From NCBI RefSeq assembly GCF_025673445.1, contig NZ_JAOVQN010000022.1, positions 1-64,000 of the forward strand: DNA of 64,000 bases, in the 5' to 3' direction. Source of the stretch: Ruegeria_B marisflavi (GTDB lineage Bacteria; Pseudomonadota; Alphaproteobacteria; Rhodobacterales; Rhodobacteraceae). Under the pieces are notes generated by a model. The model had not been told where the DNA came from and made no database searches. It saw only the letters and a program-made list of their open reading frames with translations. The translations under genes and the position numbers were made by a program. Of this stretch, positions 54,098-61,524 are shown one piece after another (position 1 is the first letter of the stretch; every line of letters begins with the position of its first letter).

Positions 54098-54529
54098 TCA
54101 GGCCCATTCGAGGCGCTGACCCGTCATGCAGATTGGCAACGTGTCGGCCGGCATCTGGCCAAGTTGCTCGAACAGCGAGATCAGGTCGAACTGATTGTAG
54201 GCTTCGACGATCTTGTTGTCCTTGTACCGGACCATGACCTGACCCGTGACCTCGATTGGCGCTCCGTTGTCGGCCCTTGACGTGTGCACATGCAAGATTG
54301 CACTGGCCCAATCGCCGTTCTCGATAATCTTTGGGATATCCACGCGGATCTCGCCCAGATGATACTTGAAGGCGGAAACAAAATCCCTGAAATCGTCAGC
54401 CCCTACCTGCATCTCTGGGATCAGCCCGTCGGCCATCGTGTCGGCCGCAAAAAACTCATCAATCGCGTCGATATTTCCTTGCTCCCAAACCTGGGAATAC
54501 CATTCTTTCAACAACTCGGATTTGTCCAT
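54098..54529 (-). CDS. NTF2-like (SnoaL-type) protein
   Basis: A 143-residue cone-shaped-barrel protein (LKEWYSQVWEQGNIDAIDEFF... VTGQVMVRYKDNKIVEAYNQFDLISLFEQLGQMP), a SnoaL/nuclear transport factor 2-like fold that may be a polyketide-cyclase-like or ligand-binding enzyme. The start at 54529 is chosen for GGAGGATCAG; the frame runs further upstream into an unlikely hydrophobic stretch. It is a free-standing gene whose role is unknown. Confidence 0.8.
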   Translation of the reverse strand: MDKSELLKEWYSQVWEQGNIDAIDEFFAADTMADGLIPEMQVGADDFRDFVSAFKYHLGEIRVDIPKIIENGDWASAILHVHTSRADNGAPIEVTGQVMVRYKDNKIVEAYNQFDLISLFEQLGQMPADTLPICMTGQRLEWA

Positions 54530-54632
54530 CTGATCCTCCATCGCTGTCAGGTACAGCATTGGGGGCAATGGTGAATGAAAGCTGAACAAAAGCGGCACAA
54601 GCAGCAAAAAAAGTACAAACATATGAAAGGAA

Positions 54633-54943
54633 AATGCAGGTTTCTGTTGCCAGGTACCTGCGAACCCCGCCTTACGCTGCTAGGCGCAAGGGCTTAAGTT
54701 TCGGTTTTTCGGACTGCTTACGCAGCCAGAGCAACCGGAGCACGATTGTCGTTGGCAATTATGCTTTACGGACCGATAACGGTGGTACCCCGCCGAGACA
54801 AAGCAAACTCCTTTAGACGTCCGTCGATCCTATTTCGGCCCCATTGTCCCCCAACGAGGGTATCTGGTGGAGCCGCCGGGTACCGCCCCCGGGTCCGATC
54901 CGCTTATTACGAGCGCGTTTATGTCCATAGTCCCCGAGGGAAC
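54633..54943 (-). ncRNA. ssrA: Two-piece (permuted) tmRNA
   Basis: This is the alphaproteobacterial permuted tmRNA gene. On the minus strand the tag frame GCC AAC GAC AAT CGT is followed by codons for APVALAA and TAA (54756 to 54718), giving ANDNRAPVALAA. The acceptor piece ends CGGCTCC ACCA at 54865 and the coding piece starts GGGGCCGAAAT at 54842. GGGGCCG pairs with CGGCTCC over 7 bp with a G3-U pair, the alanine identity signal. A T-arm-like CCGGG/CCCGG stem with a 7-base loop precedes the acceptor. The spacer removed in processing is 54843-54864. The outer limits are estimated: 5' end from the promoter, 3' end from a GCAGGT/ACCTGC stem near 54636. It rescues stalled ribosomes. Confidence 0.93.
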
Positions 54944-54949
54944 ACGACG

Positions 54950-54977
54950 AATATAATCGCTTGGTGCGCAAGTGCAA
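54950..54977 (-). promoter_or_regulatory. Promoter of ssrA
   Basis: On the minus strand TTGCAC (54977-54972) and TATATT (54955-54950) are 16 bases apart, with a start predicted near 54943. The gntR stop is 60 bases further upstream. Confidence 0.6.
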
Positions 54978-55037
54978 CGGGATCCCGACCTGCCGGGACG
55001 GAATTCGTGCTTGCGGCTTGATCTGAATGGGCCGATG

Positions 55038-55784
55038 TCAGCCGCCCAGGGTTTCACGTGCCGCAGCGCGTGCGGCCATCACGCTGTCCTTGAGTGTCAT
55101 CGTATAGGTGGTCAGTTCGACCAGGGCCGCGTCGGCGGCCGCGGCATCGCGGGCCTCGATCGCGTCGGCAATGCGCGTATGCAGCCCCACGATCACCTCG
55201 CGCGAGCGGGCGGTGAAGGTGATCATGTTCATCAGCGGCTGCATGGCCTCGACGGCTCCGGCCAGTTGGTAGGACAGCACCGGGTTTCCGGCGCCATCCA
55301 CCAATGCCCTGTGAAATGTCACGTCCGAGGCGCAAAAAGTTTCGTCGCTCAACCCCGGCTGGCTCTGACGCACGATCTCGGCTCGCATGGTGGCCAGGTG
55401 ATCCGGCGTGCGTCGCCGCGCCGACAACGGAGCACAGGCGCGCTCCAGCGCAAAGCGTGCCTCGCAAGCGGTATCGAAACTGACCGCGTTCATCGACAAG
55501 AGCAGGGTCGAGGTGGTGATCTGTTGGGAATAGGCATCCTCGAAGCTGATCCGGTTGACAAAGGCCCCGCCAAACGCACCGCGCTGGGTGCGGATCAGCG
55601 ATTGCGCCGCCAAGCGTTTCAGCGCTTCGCGCACGGTGGGGCGTGAGACCTGGAACTGGTCAGCCAGTTCCGCCTCAGACGGCAGGCGCTCGTCCACGAT
55701 CAACCGGCCTTCGACGATGGCATCCTTGATCGCCTGGGCAATCTGAGCCGAGAGATCGGCGGAACTGTTGGGGTCGATTTTCAT
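55038..55784 (-). CDS. GntR-family regulator (FadR/FCD type)
   Basis: A 248-residue regulator. The winged helix-turn-helix is at about residues 12-75 (LPSEAELADQFQVSRPTVREALKRLAAQ), and the FCD effector domain at about 95-225 (RFALERACAPLSARR, SDVTFHRALVDGAGNPVL). The start at 55784 has AGGA upstream; the longer frame reaches across the promoter and is rejected. It is divergent from DUF2182-DUF1326-dmdA-acuI, and the operator-like repeats lie between. Control of DMSP demethylation is inferred from position. Confidence 0.9.
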   Translation of the reverse strand: MKIDPNSSADLSAQIAQAIKDAIVEGRLIVDERLPSEAELADQFQVSRPTVREALKRLAAQSLIRTQRGAFGGAFVNRISFEDAYSQQITTSTLLLSMNAVSFDTACEARFALERACAPLSARRRTPDHLATMRAEIVRQSQPGLSDETFCASDVTFHRALVDGAGNPVLSYQLAGAVEAMQPLMNMITFTARSREVIVGLHTRIADAIEARDAAAADAALVELTTYTMTLKDSVMAARAAARETLGG

Positions 55785-55840
55785 GGCACGTTCCTGGGGT
55801 CCTGGTTTGGCGGATCTTCGGGGTTGGAACATTTTATTTG

Positions 55841-55874
55841 TCTGACATTTAAAAGTCTGACATTTAAGTGTCAA
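55841..55874. promoter_or_regulatory. Divergent operator region with direct repeats (gntR/DUF2182)
   Basis: TCTGACATTTAA occurs twice in tandem (55841-55852 and 55856-55867), 15 bases apart. The second copy extends into the near-palindrome GACATTTAAGTGTC. On the minus strand TTGACA (55874-55869) and TAAATG (55851-55846), 17 apart, form the likely gntR promoter, so the repeats lie inside it. The DUF2182 ATG is 37 bases to the right. Confidence 0.65.
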
Positions 55875-55910
55875 CGCGTGAGTCGCATAAGCTGATAGCT
55901 GGAGTGCGGA

Positions 55911-56681
55911 ATGAAGGCCATCGTTGCCGAACGGATCAGGTCGATGACAGGGGGGCACTGGATCCTCCTGTTCGTTCTTATCCTGGGCGCGTGGTCTGCT
56001 CTGTTCCTGATGGCAATTCCGGCCGAAATGCGGGTTGCGGATGCCGTCTATGGTGCGGATTTCTGGCGCGATCTCTGTACCTTGACACCCGAAGTAGCCG
56101 GGTTCGGAAGAATGGTTTTCATGTGGGCGCTAATGTCCGCTGCGATGATGGCCCCCACTGCCCTGCCTGCGCTGGCCACCTACGAGGATCTGTCCCATAC
56201 TGCCCCGGGCACGCGGTTTGGCGCACTGCTTGGGGGGTACCTGCTGGTCTGGCTGGGTTTCTCTGTACTGGCGGCCGGGATGCAATTCGCTCTGTTAAGT
56301 GCCGGTTTTCTTGGTGGATTTGGCGACAGCCGGTCGGCTCTCTTGTCGGCGGGCCTGCTGATTGGCGCTGGCACCTATCAATTTTCGGCGATCAAGGCTG
56401 CCTGTCTCAGCAAATGCCGCCAACCGCTGACCTTTTTCATGCAGCATTGGGACGAGGGACCGTTGCGCAACGGCGCCCGGTTGGGTCTTGTCTGCCTTGG
56501 CTGTTGCTGGGCACTGATGCTGTTGGCCTTTGTCGGCGGGGTGATGAACCTGGCCTTTATGGGCTTGGCTACGGTGATCATGGTGCTGGAGAAACTCCCC
56601 GATATTGGCCGCCATGTAACACGGCCTTTGGGGTACTGCCTGTTCGTCTGGGCAGGCTGGACCATCTGGATGACGATATAG
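55911..56681 (+). CDS. DUF2182 family membrane protein
   Basis: A 256-residue polytopic protein with about six hydrophobic helices. Conserved motifs are FMWALMSAAMMAPTALP (from about residue 70), YQFSAIKAACLSKCRQP (from about 155) and LVCLGCCWALMLL (from about 193). The DUF2182 family is described as a predicted metal-binding membrane protein, and the Cys pairs in these motifs fit that. GGAGTGCGGA precedes the ATG. DUF1326 follows after 18 bases. Function unknown; a copper- or heme-related role would be speculation. Confidence 0.85.
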   Translation: MKAIVAERIRSMTGGHWILLFVLILGAWSALFLMAIPAEMRVADAVYGADFWRDLCTLTPEVAGFGRMVFMWALMSAAMMAPTALPALATYEDLSHTAPGTRFGALLGGYLLVWLGFSVLAAGMQFALLSAGFLGGFGDSRSALLSAGLLIGAGTYQFSAIKAACLSKCRQPLTFFMQHWDEGPLRNGARLGLVCLGCCWALMLLAFVGGVMNLAFMGLATVIMVLEKLPDIGRHVTRPLGYCLFVWAGWTIWMTI

Positions 56682-56699
56682 GGAAAAGGGAGATATCAC

Positions 56700-57332
56700 A
56701 TGGCTTTGGACGAATTGGGCACGGTGCCTTGGACGGTCAAGGGAGAGTTGATCCTGAACTGCAACTGCACGGTGTTCTGTCCCTGCGTGATCAGCCTGGG
56801 CAAGCATCCCCCGACCGAGGGGCACTGCCAGACCTGGGGCGGTGTACGGATCGACCAAGGTGCTTATGGCGACATTGATCTAAGCGGGTTGAACATCGGT
56901 CTGATGATCGAGATCCCGGGCATGATGAGCCGTGGCAACTGGAAGGTTGGGTTGTTCATCGACGACCGTTCCACGGATGCGCAATATGACGCGCTGGTCG
57001 CGATCTTCTCGGGTGCGGCCAAGGGGACAACAGGCCTGTTCCAGATCCTCGTCGGTGAAATCCTGGGCCACGAGCGTCAACCGGTGACCTACGAGACCGA
57101 GGGAAAGACGCGTCACATCACCGTTGGCCGCAAGATCCAGGGTGTCGTTGCCCCGGTCGCTGGCAAGGATCCCGAAACCGATCTGGTCGTGACCAACACT
57201 CAGTACTGGATGGGGCCGGATGTCACGGTGGCGACAGCGTCCAAGGGCAAGCTGCGCGCCTATGGCCGGGTCTGGGATTTCGATGGGCGCTCCGCCGAAA
57301 TCTGCCAGATCGATTGGCACGGCCCGCGCTGA
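56700..57332 (+). CDS. DUF1326 family protein
   Basis: A 210-residue protein with a Cys-rich start (LILNCNCTVFCPCVISLG, Cys21, 23, 27 and 29, plus Cys43). The rest is beta-rich and ends EICQIDWHGPR. DUF1326 genes commonly stand next to DUF2182 genes, so the two probably form one system, with the cysteine cluster a likely metal site. GGGAG precedes the ATG at 56700. No enzyme activity is known. Confidence 0.85.
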   Translation: MALDELGTVPWTVKGELILNCNCTVFCPCVISLGKHPPTEGHCQTWGGVRIDQGAYGDIDLSGLNIGLMIEIPGMMSRGNWKVGLFIDDRSTDAQYDALVAIFSGAAKGTTGLFQILVGEILGHERQPVTYETEGKTRHITVGRKIQGVVAPVAGKDPETDLVVTNTQYWMGPDVTVATASKGKLRAYGRVWDFDGRSAEICQIDWHGPR

Positions 57333-57495
57333 CGGGAGGATTGAGCCGATCGAGCGCATTCGCGCCTGACCAAGCTCTGCCTGGCGAACAGACGGCCATC
57401 CGTTGAGGGACGCCGTCGAAGCCTGGCTTTGACATAGTCCAAACGGTTCCGACCGTTGGTTCACGAAACGAAACTCATGCCGGAGGACGCCTGAT
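57333..57495 (+). promoter_or_regulatory. Spacer before dmdA with dyad and promoter-like element
   Basis: The 163 bases between DUF1326 and dmdA contain TTGACA at 57429-57434 and the dyad AACGGT/ACCGTT (57442-57447 with 57452-57457, 4-base loop), inside the larger imperfect pair CCAAACGGT/ACCGTTGG. This suggests dmdA has its own regulated promoter besides read-through. The gap could also be a 5' leader. No -10 box is convincing. Confidence 0.45.
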
Positions 57496-58599
57496 ATGGC
57501 GATGATTTCTCCCTCGCGCCGGGTCAGGCGCACTCCCTTTTCCGACGGTGTCGAAGCCGCCGGGGTCAAAGGCTACACTGTTTACAACCGAATGCTGCTG
57601 CCGACGGTGTTTGAAAGCGTCGAGGCGGATTATCACCACCTGAAGAAAGCGGTGCAGGTCTGGGACGTGGCTTGCGAGCGGCAGGTCGAGTTGCGTGGAC
57701 CTGATGCCGGGCGACTGATGCAGATGCTGACCCCGCGCGACTTGCGCGGCATGCTACCGGGGCAGTGCTATTACGTGCCGATTGTCGATGAAACCGGCGG
57801 CATGTTGAACGATCCGGTTGCCGTCAAGCTGGCCGAGGACCGCTGGTGGATCTCGATTGCGGACAGCGACCTGCTGCTCTGGGTCAAGGGCATTGCCAAC
57901 GGTTACCGGCTGGACGTGCTCGTGGACGAACCGGATGTTTCGCCCCTGGCCGTTCAGGGACCAAAGTCCGATGACCTGATGGCCCTCGTTTTCGGGGATC
58001 GGGTGCGCGATGTCCGCTTCTTCCGGTTTGGCATGTTCAGTTTCGAGGGGCGTGATCTGGCCATTGCGCGGTCGGGTTATTCCAAGCAGGGCGGTTTCGA
58101 GATCTATGTCGAAGGTGGCGACATCGGCATGCCGCTATGGAACGCCTTGATGGCGGCGGGCGAGGATCTGGACGTGCGCGCGGGCTGTCCCAACCTGATC
58201 GAGAGGATCGAGGGTGGTCTTCTGTCCTATGGCAACGACATGACCGACGACAATACCCCGCATGAATGCGGGCTGGGTCGGTTTTGCAACACGCATACCG
58301 CGATTGGCTGTATCGGCCGGGATGCGCTGTTGCGCGTGGCCAAGGAAGGCCCGGTTCAGCAGATCCGCGCCATTGAAATAGCCGGCGATCGCGTCCCGGG
58401 ATGTGACAGGGTTTGGCCGTGCTACGCTGATGGCCAGCGGGTGGGTCAGGTGACCTCGGCCGCGTGGTCTCCCGACTTTCAGACAAACGTCGCCATTGGT
58501 ATGGTTCGGCTTAGCCATTGGGCCGAAGGAACTCGGCTGGAAGTGGAAACGCCGGACGGCATGCGCCCGGCAACCGTTCGGGAAAAGTTCTGGGCTTGA
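57496..58599 (+). CDS. dmdA: Dimethylsulfoniopropionate demethylase
   Basis: This 367-residue GcvT-fold enzyme moves a methyl group from DMSP to tetrahydrofolate, giving methylmercaptopropionate. The aminomethyltransferase folate domain is seen (LLPTVFESVEADYHHLKKAVQVWDVACERQVEL, MLTPRDLRGMLPGQCYYVPI) with SGYSKQGGFEIYVEG and the C-terminal barrel (WSPDFQTNVAIGMVRL). It matches the Roseobacter DmdA recalled from Ruegeria pomeroyi (SPO1913) rather than glycine-cleavage GcvT, and no gcvH or gcvP is near. The next gene is acuI, as in that species. GGAGGAC precedes the ATG. Confidence 0.93.
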   Translation: MAMISPSRRVRRTPFSDGVEAAGVKGYTVYNRMLLPTVFESVEADYHHLKKAVQVWDVACERQVELRGPDAGRLMQMLTPRDLRGMLPGQCYYVPIVDETGGMLNDPVAVKLAEDRWWISIADSDLLLWVKGIANGYRLDVLVDEPDVSPLAVQGPKSDDLMALVFGDRVRDVRFFRFGMFSFEGRDLAIARSGYSKQGGFEIYVEGGDIGMPLWNALMAAGEDLDVRAGCPNLIERIEGGLLSYGNDMTDDNTPHECGLGRFCNTHTAIGCIGRDALLRVAKEGPVQQIRAIEIAGDRVPGCDRVWPCYADGQRVGQVTSAAWSPDFQTNVAIGMVRLSHWAEGTRLEVETPDGMRPATVREKFWA

Positions 58600-58700
58600 G
58601 CGGGCAGGGTGCGGCATTGTCGGCCCCTGTTCGCGCTGCCAAACGAAATATGTGGTTATGAAATCGACGGCCCTGATTTGGGTCGCGGAAGGAGGAAAAG

Positions 58701-59693
58701 ATGTTCAACGCACTGGTGGTCGAAAAGGACGAAGAAAGCGGCAAGACCCAGGCTGCGGTCAAACAGCTTGGGTTGGATGATCTGCCACAAGCCGAGGTCA
58801 CGGTCGCGGTCGAGTATTCGACGGTCAACTACAAGGACGGTCTGTGCATTGGTCCCGGCGGTGGGCTGGTGCGCAAATATCCTCATATTCCTGGCATCGA
58901 TCTTGCCGGAACGGTCGAAACCTCGTCGGATGCCCGGTACAAGCCCGGCGACAAGGTGGTTCTGACCGGTTGGCGCGTGGGCGAGGCCCATTGGGGAGGA
59001 TACTCCCAAAAGGCTCGGGTCAAGGCCGACTGGTTGGTGCCGCTGCCAAAGGGGCTGGACACCCGGCAGGCGATGGCCGTGGGGACCGCAGGCTTTACCG
59101 CGATGCTGGCCGTCATGGCGCTGGAGGATCATGACCTGAAACCCGGACATGGACCGGTTCTGGTGACTGGCGCCGCGGGCGGCGTTGGTTCCGTGGCGAC
59201 CGCCATTCTTGCCAACCTGGGCTACGAAGTGGCGGGTGTAACCGGGCGCCCTGAAACCGCCGACTACCTCAAATCTCTTGGTGCGACCACCATCGTGCCG
59301 CGCGAAGAGTTGAACGAAACGGTCAAGCGCCCGCTCGAGTCGGAAACCTGGGCAGGGTGCGTGGATGCCGTGGGCGGCGCCATGCTCGCGCGGGTTCTGG
59401 GCCAGATGAAGTACGGCGCCTCGGTGGCTGCGGTCGGTCTTGCAGGCGGCGCCGGCCTGCCGGCGACCGTGGTTCCCTTCCTGCTGCGCGGTGTCAACCT
59501 TCTGGGTATAGACAGCGTGATGCAACCCTATCCCAACAGGCTGCGTGCGTGGGAGCGTATCGCCTCGGATCTGCCGATGGACAAGCTGGAGGCGATGATA
59601 AAACCGGCCACCCTGGCAGACCTGCCGCAGCTCGCCGCCGATATCCTGAAGGGCCAGGTCAAGGGCCGTGTCGTTATCGACGTCAACGCCTGA
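58701..59693 (+). CDS. acuI: Acryloyl-CoA reductase AcuI
   Basis: A 330-residue medium-chain dehydrogenase (MDR, YhdH/AcuI group) that reduces acryloyl-CoA to propionyl-CoA with NADPH, detoxifying acrylate made from DMSP. The sequence has EYSTVNYKDGLCIGPGGG, the GAAGGVGSVA nucleotide-binding turn and the usual quinone-reductase-like length, without zinc ligands. GGAAGGAGG precedes the ATG. It lies 100 bases after dmdA on the same strand and is followed by a strong terminator, so the two are likely cotranscribed. Confidence 0.95.
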   Translation: MFNALVVEKDEESGKTQAAVKQLGLDDLPQAEVTVAVEYSTVNYKDGLCIGPGGGLVRKYPHIPGIDLAGTVETSSDARYKPGDKVVLTGWRVGEAHWGGYSQKARVKADWLVPLPKGLDTRQAMAVGTAGFTAMLAVMALEDHDLKPGHGPVLVTGAAGGVGSVATAILANLGYEVAGVTGRPETADYLKSLGATTIVPREELNETVKRPLESETWAGCVDAVGGAMLARVLGQMKYGASVAAVGLAGGAGLPATVVPFLLRGVNLLGIDSVMQPYPNRLRAWERIASDLPMDKLEAMIKPATLADLPQLAADILKGQVKGRVVIDVNA

Positions 59694-59709
59694 TCCGGTC
59701 GAGCCCCTT

Positions 59710-59740
59710 GGCCCCCGGCGGACTGCCGGGGGCCTTCTTT
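59710..59740 (+). terminator. Terminator of acuI
   Basis: A perfect 10-bp stem GGCCCCCGGC/GCCGGGGGCC (59710-59719 with 59725-59734) followed by TTCTTT. It closes the dmdA-acuI unit; the VOC gene converges from the right. Confidence 0.85.
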
Positions 59741-59741
59741 G

Positions 59742-60125
59742 TCACGCGGTTGTCGTTTCAAAAAAGCCGACGGAATTGCCGTCGGGGTCCTTGGCGTAGA
59801 AAAACCGCCCGGCCGGGATTGTGATTGCGGGTGAGATTACCTCGCCACCGGCTTGCGTCACACGGGACATAGTTTCTTCCAGTGCGCCCTCGGCGGCCAG
59901 ATGCAACGTCGGGCCGCTGCCGTCGCCCGCCGGTGTACCGGGATAGAGATGCAGCGCCACTCCGGTTTCGGCGGCGGCAGGTTTGAATACCGCCATCGGA
60001 TTGGGGCCACTGGTGTCGATCGTCAGTTCGGCGCCAGTGACCTTGGAATAGAACGCGACGCTGCGGTTCATGTCGGTCACGGGCAACTCTCCCCAGATCA
60101 GGAAATGCTCAGGCAGATAGCTCAT
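59742..60125 (-). CDS. VOC family (glyoxalase-like) protein
   Basis: A 127-residue vicinal oxygen chelate protein with two beta-alpha-beta modules (HFLIWGELPVTDMNRSVAFYSKV and the second starting LHLAAEGALEETMSRV). Metal-ligand-like residues occur (His7, Glu in GELP, the last glutamate in GFFETT). The type is close to the bleomycin-resistance and glyoxalase families. GAGGTAA precedes the ATG. It faces the acuI terminator; function unknown. Confidence 0.85.
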   Translation of the reverse strand: MSYLPEHFLIWGELPVTDMNRSVAFYSKVTGAELTIDTSGPNPMAVFKPAAAETGVALHLYPGTPAGDGSGPTLHLAAEGALEETMSRVTQAGGEVISPAITIPAGRFFYAKDPDGNSVGFFETTTA

Positions 60126-60253
60126 CGGTTTACCTCATTGTTTTCGATAGGAACTTTATGGCCGAGTGTGGTGACAGTTTCTGACATCAGTACATGCCCT
60201 TGACCCCGGTCAAGCCAGCAGGCATCCATTTGCCATCACAAACGAGGGTCATG

Positions 60254-61477
60254 ATGGCATTGGATATCGGCTTTGTTCGCAAGCAGTTCCCCGCATTTTC
60301 CGAGAAGGCACTGCACGGTCAGGCGTTTTTCGAGAACGCTGGAGGATCATTTACCTGTCAGCCCGTGATCGACCGCCTGACCCGATTTTACATCCAACGC
60401 AAGGTACAACCTTATGCGCCTTACGAGGCGAGCCGTTTGGCAGGCGCCGAGATGGACGAGGCGCGGATTAGGATGGCCGCAATCCTGGGAGTTGAGACCG
60501 ACGAATTGAGCTTTGGTCCCTCAACCTCACAGAACACTTATGTCTTGGCCCAGGCGTTCCGCCAATGGGTGCAGACGGGCGAGGCGATCATTGTCACAAA
60601 TCAGGATCACGAAGCCAATTCCGGTCCCTGGAGGCGTTTGGCCGAAGCGGGGATCGAGATCCGCGAATGGAAAATCGACCCGGACACAGGGCACCTGAAC
60701 ACCGACGATCTAGAGAATTTGCTAGACGAGAAAGTGCGCCTGGTCTGTTTCCCGCATTGTTCCAATGTGGTGGGCGAGATCAACTCGGTGACCGAAATCA
60801 CCGCAATCGCCCATGCCGCCGGTGCCTTTGTCTGTGTTGACGGCGTGTCTTATGCGCCGCATGGCTTTCCGAATGTCGGAGAGTTGGGGCCCGATATCTA
60901 CCTTTTCTCATCCTACAAGACCTATGGCCCGCACCAGGGGGTGATGGTGATCCGGCGCAATCTGGGGCAGATGTTGCCGAACCAGGGGCACTATTTCAAC
61001 GGCGATGTCCTATACAAGCGTTTTACTCCAGCAGGTCCCGATCACGCCCAGGTCGCCGCAAGCGCGGGCATGGCCGATTATGTTGACCTGTTGGCAGCGC
61101 ACCACGGGTGTGATGCCACTGGCCCGACGCAAAGGGCGGCTTTTGTTCATGACCTGATGCGGGACTATGAGGTGGAACTGCTGCAACCATTGCTTGATGC
61201 AGTTGCCGATCGCAATTCGGTCCGTCTTCTCGGCCCGGACAAGGCCGAGCTGCGCGCACCGACGGTGGCGCTGGCGTTGAACCGCCCGGCCGAGCCGGTC
61301 GCGGCCGAGTTGGCGAAATACGGCGTGATGGCGGGTGGCGGCGATTTTTATGCCGTGCGGGCCTTGCAGGGGATGGGTATCGATCCAAACCAGGGTGTTC
61401 TCCGGCTGAGCTTTACCCACTACACCGCAAAATCTGAAATCGACCAGCTTTTGCAGGCTCTTGACCGGGTTTTGTGA
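60254..61477 (+). CDS. Class V aminotransferase (cysteine desulfurase-like)
   Basis: A 407-residue PLP enzyme of the NifS/selenocysteine lyase group. The PLP lysine is Lys222 in SSYKTYGPHQG, preceded by Asp196 in CVDGVSYAPHG. The TNQDHEANSGPWRRLAE segment is as in the group's SufS-like branch. A ThrSer-type phosphate site is in GPSTSQNTYVLAQAF. The start at 60254 or 60251 is set by GAGGG just upstream. Whether it is a desulfurase or another lyase is not decidable; no suf genes adjoin. photolyase and cfa follow. Confidence 0.85.
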   Translation: MALDIGFVRKQFPAFSEKALHGQAFFENAGGSFTCQPVIDRLTRFYIQRKVQPYAPYEASRLAGAEMDEARIRMAAILGVETDELSFGPSTSQNTYVLAQAFRQWVQTGEAIIVTNQDHEANSGPWRRLAEAGIEIREWKIDPDTGHLNTDDLENLLDEKVRLVCFPHCSNVVGEINSVTEITAIAHAAGAFVCVDGVSYAPHGFPNVGELGPDIYLFSSYKTYGPHQGVMVIRRNLGQMLPNQGHYFNGDVLYKRFTPAGPDHAQVAASAGMADYVDLLAAHHGCDATGPTQRAAFVHDLMRDYEVELLQPLLDAVADRNSVRLLGPDKAELRAPTVALALNRPAEPVAAELAKYGVMAGGGDFYAVRALQGMGIDPNQGVLRLSFTHYTAKSEIDQLLQALDRVL

Positions 61478-61524
61478 TCCAGAAACAGGCCAGCCCCGTA
61501 TTCTGAAAAAGACCGGGGCAGCCT

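Noticed and set aside
57496..58599. Glycine-cleavage T protein (gcvT)
   Set aside because: Fold is shared, but the Roseobacter-type sequence, the acuI neighbour and absence of gcvH/gcvP favour dmdA.
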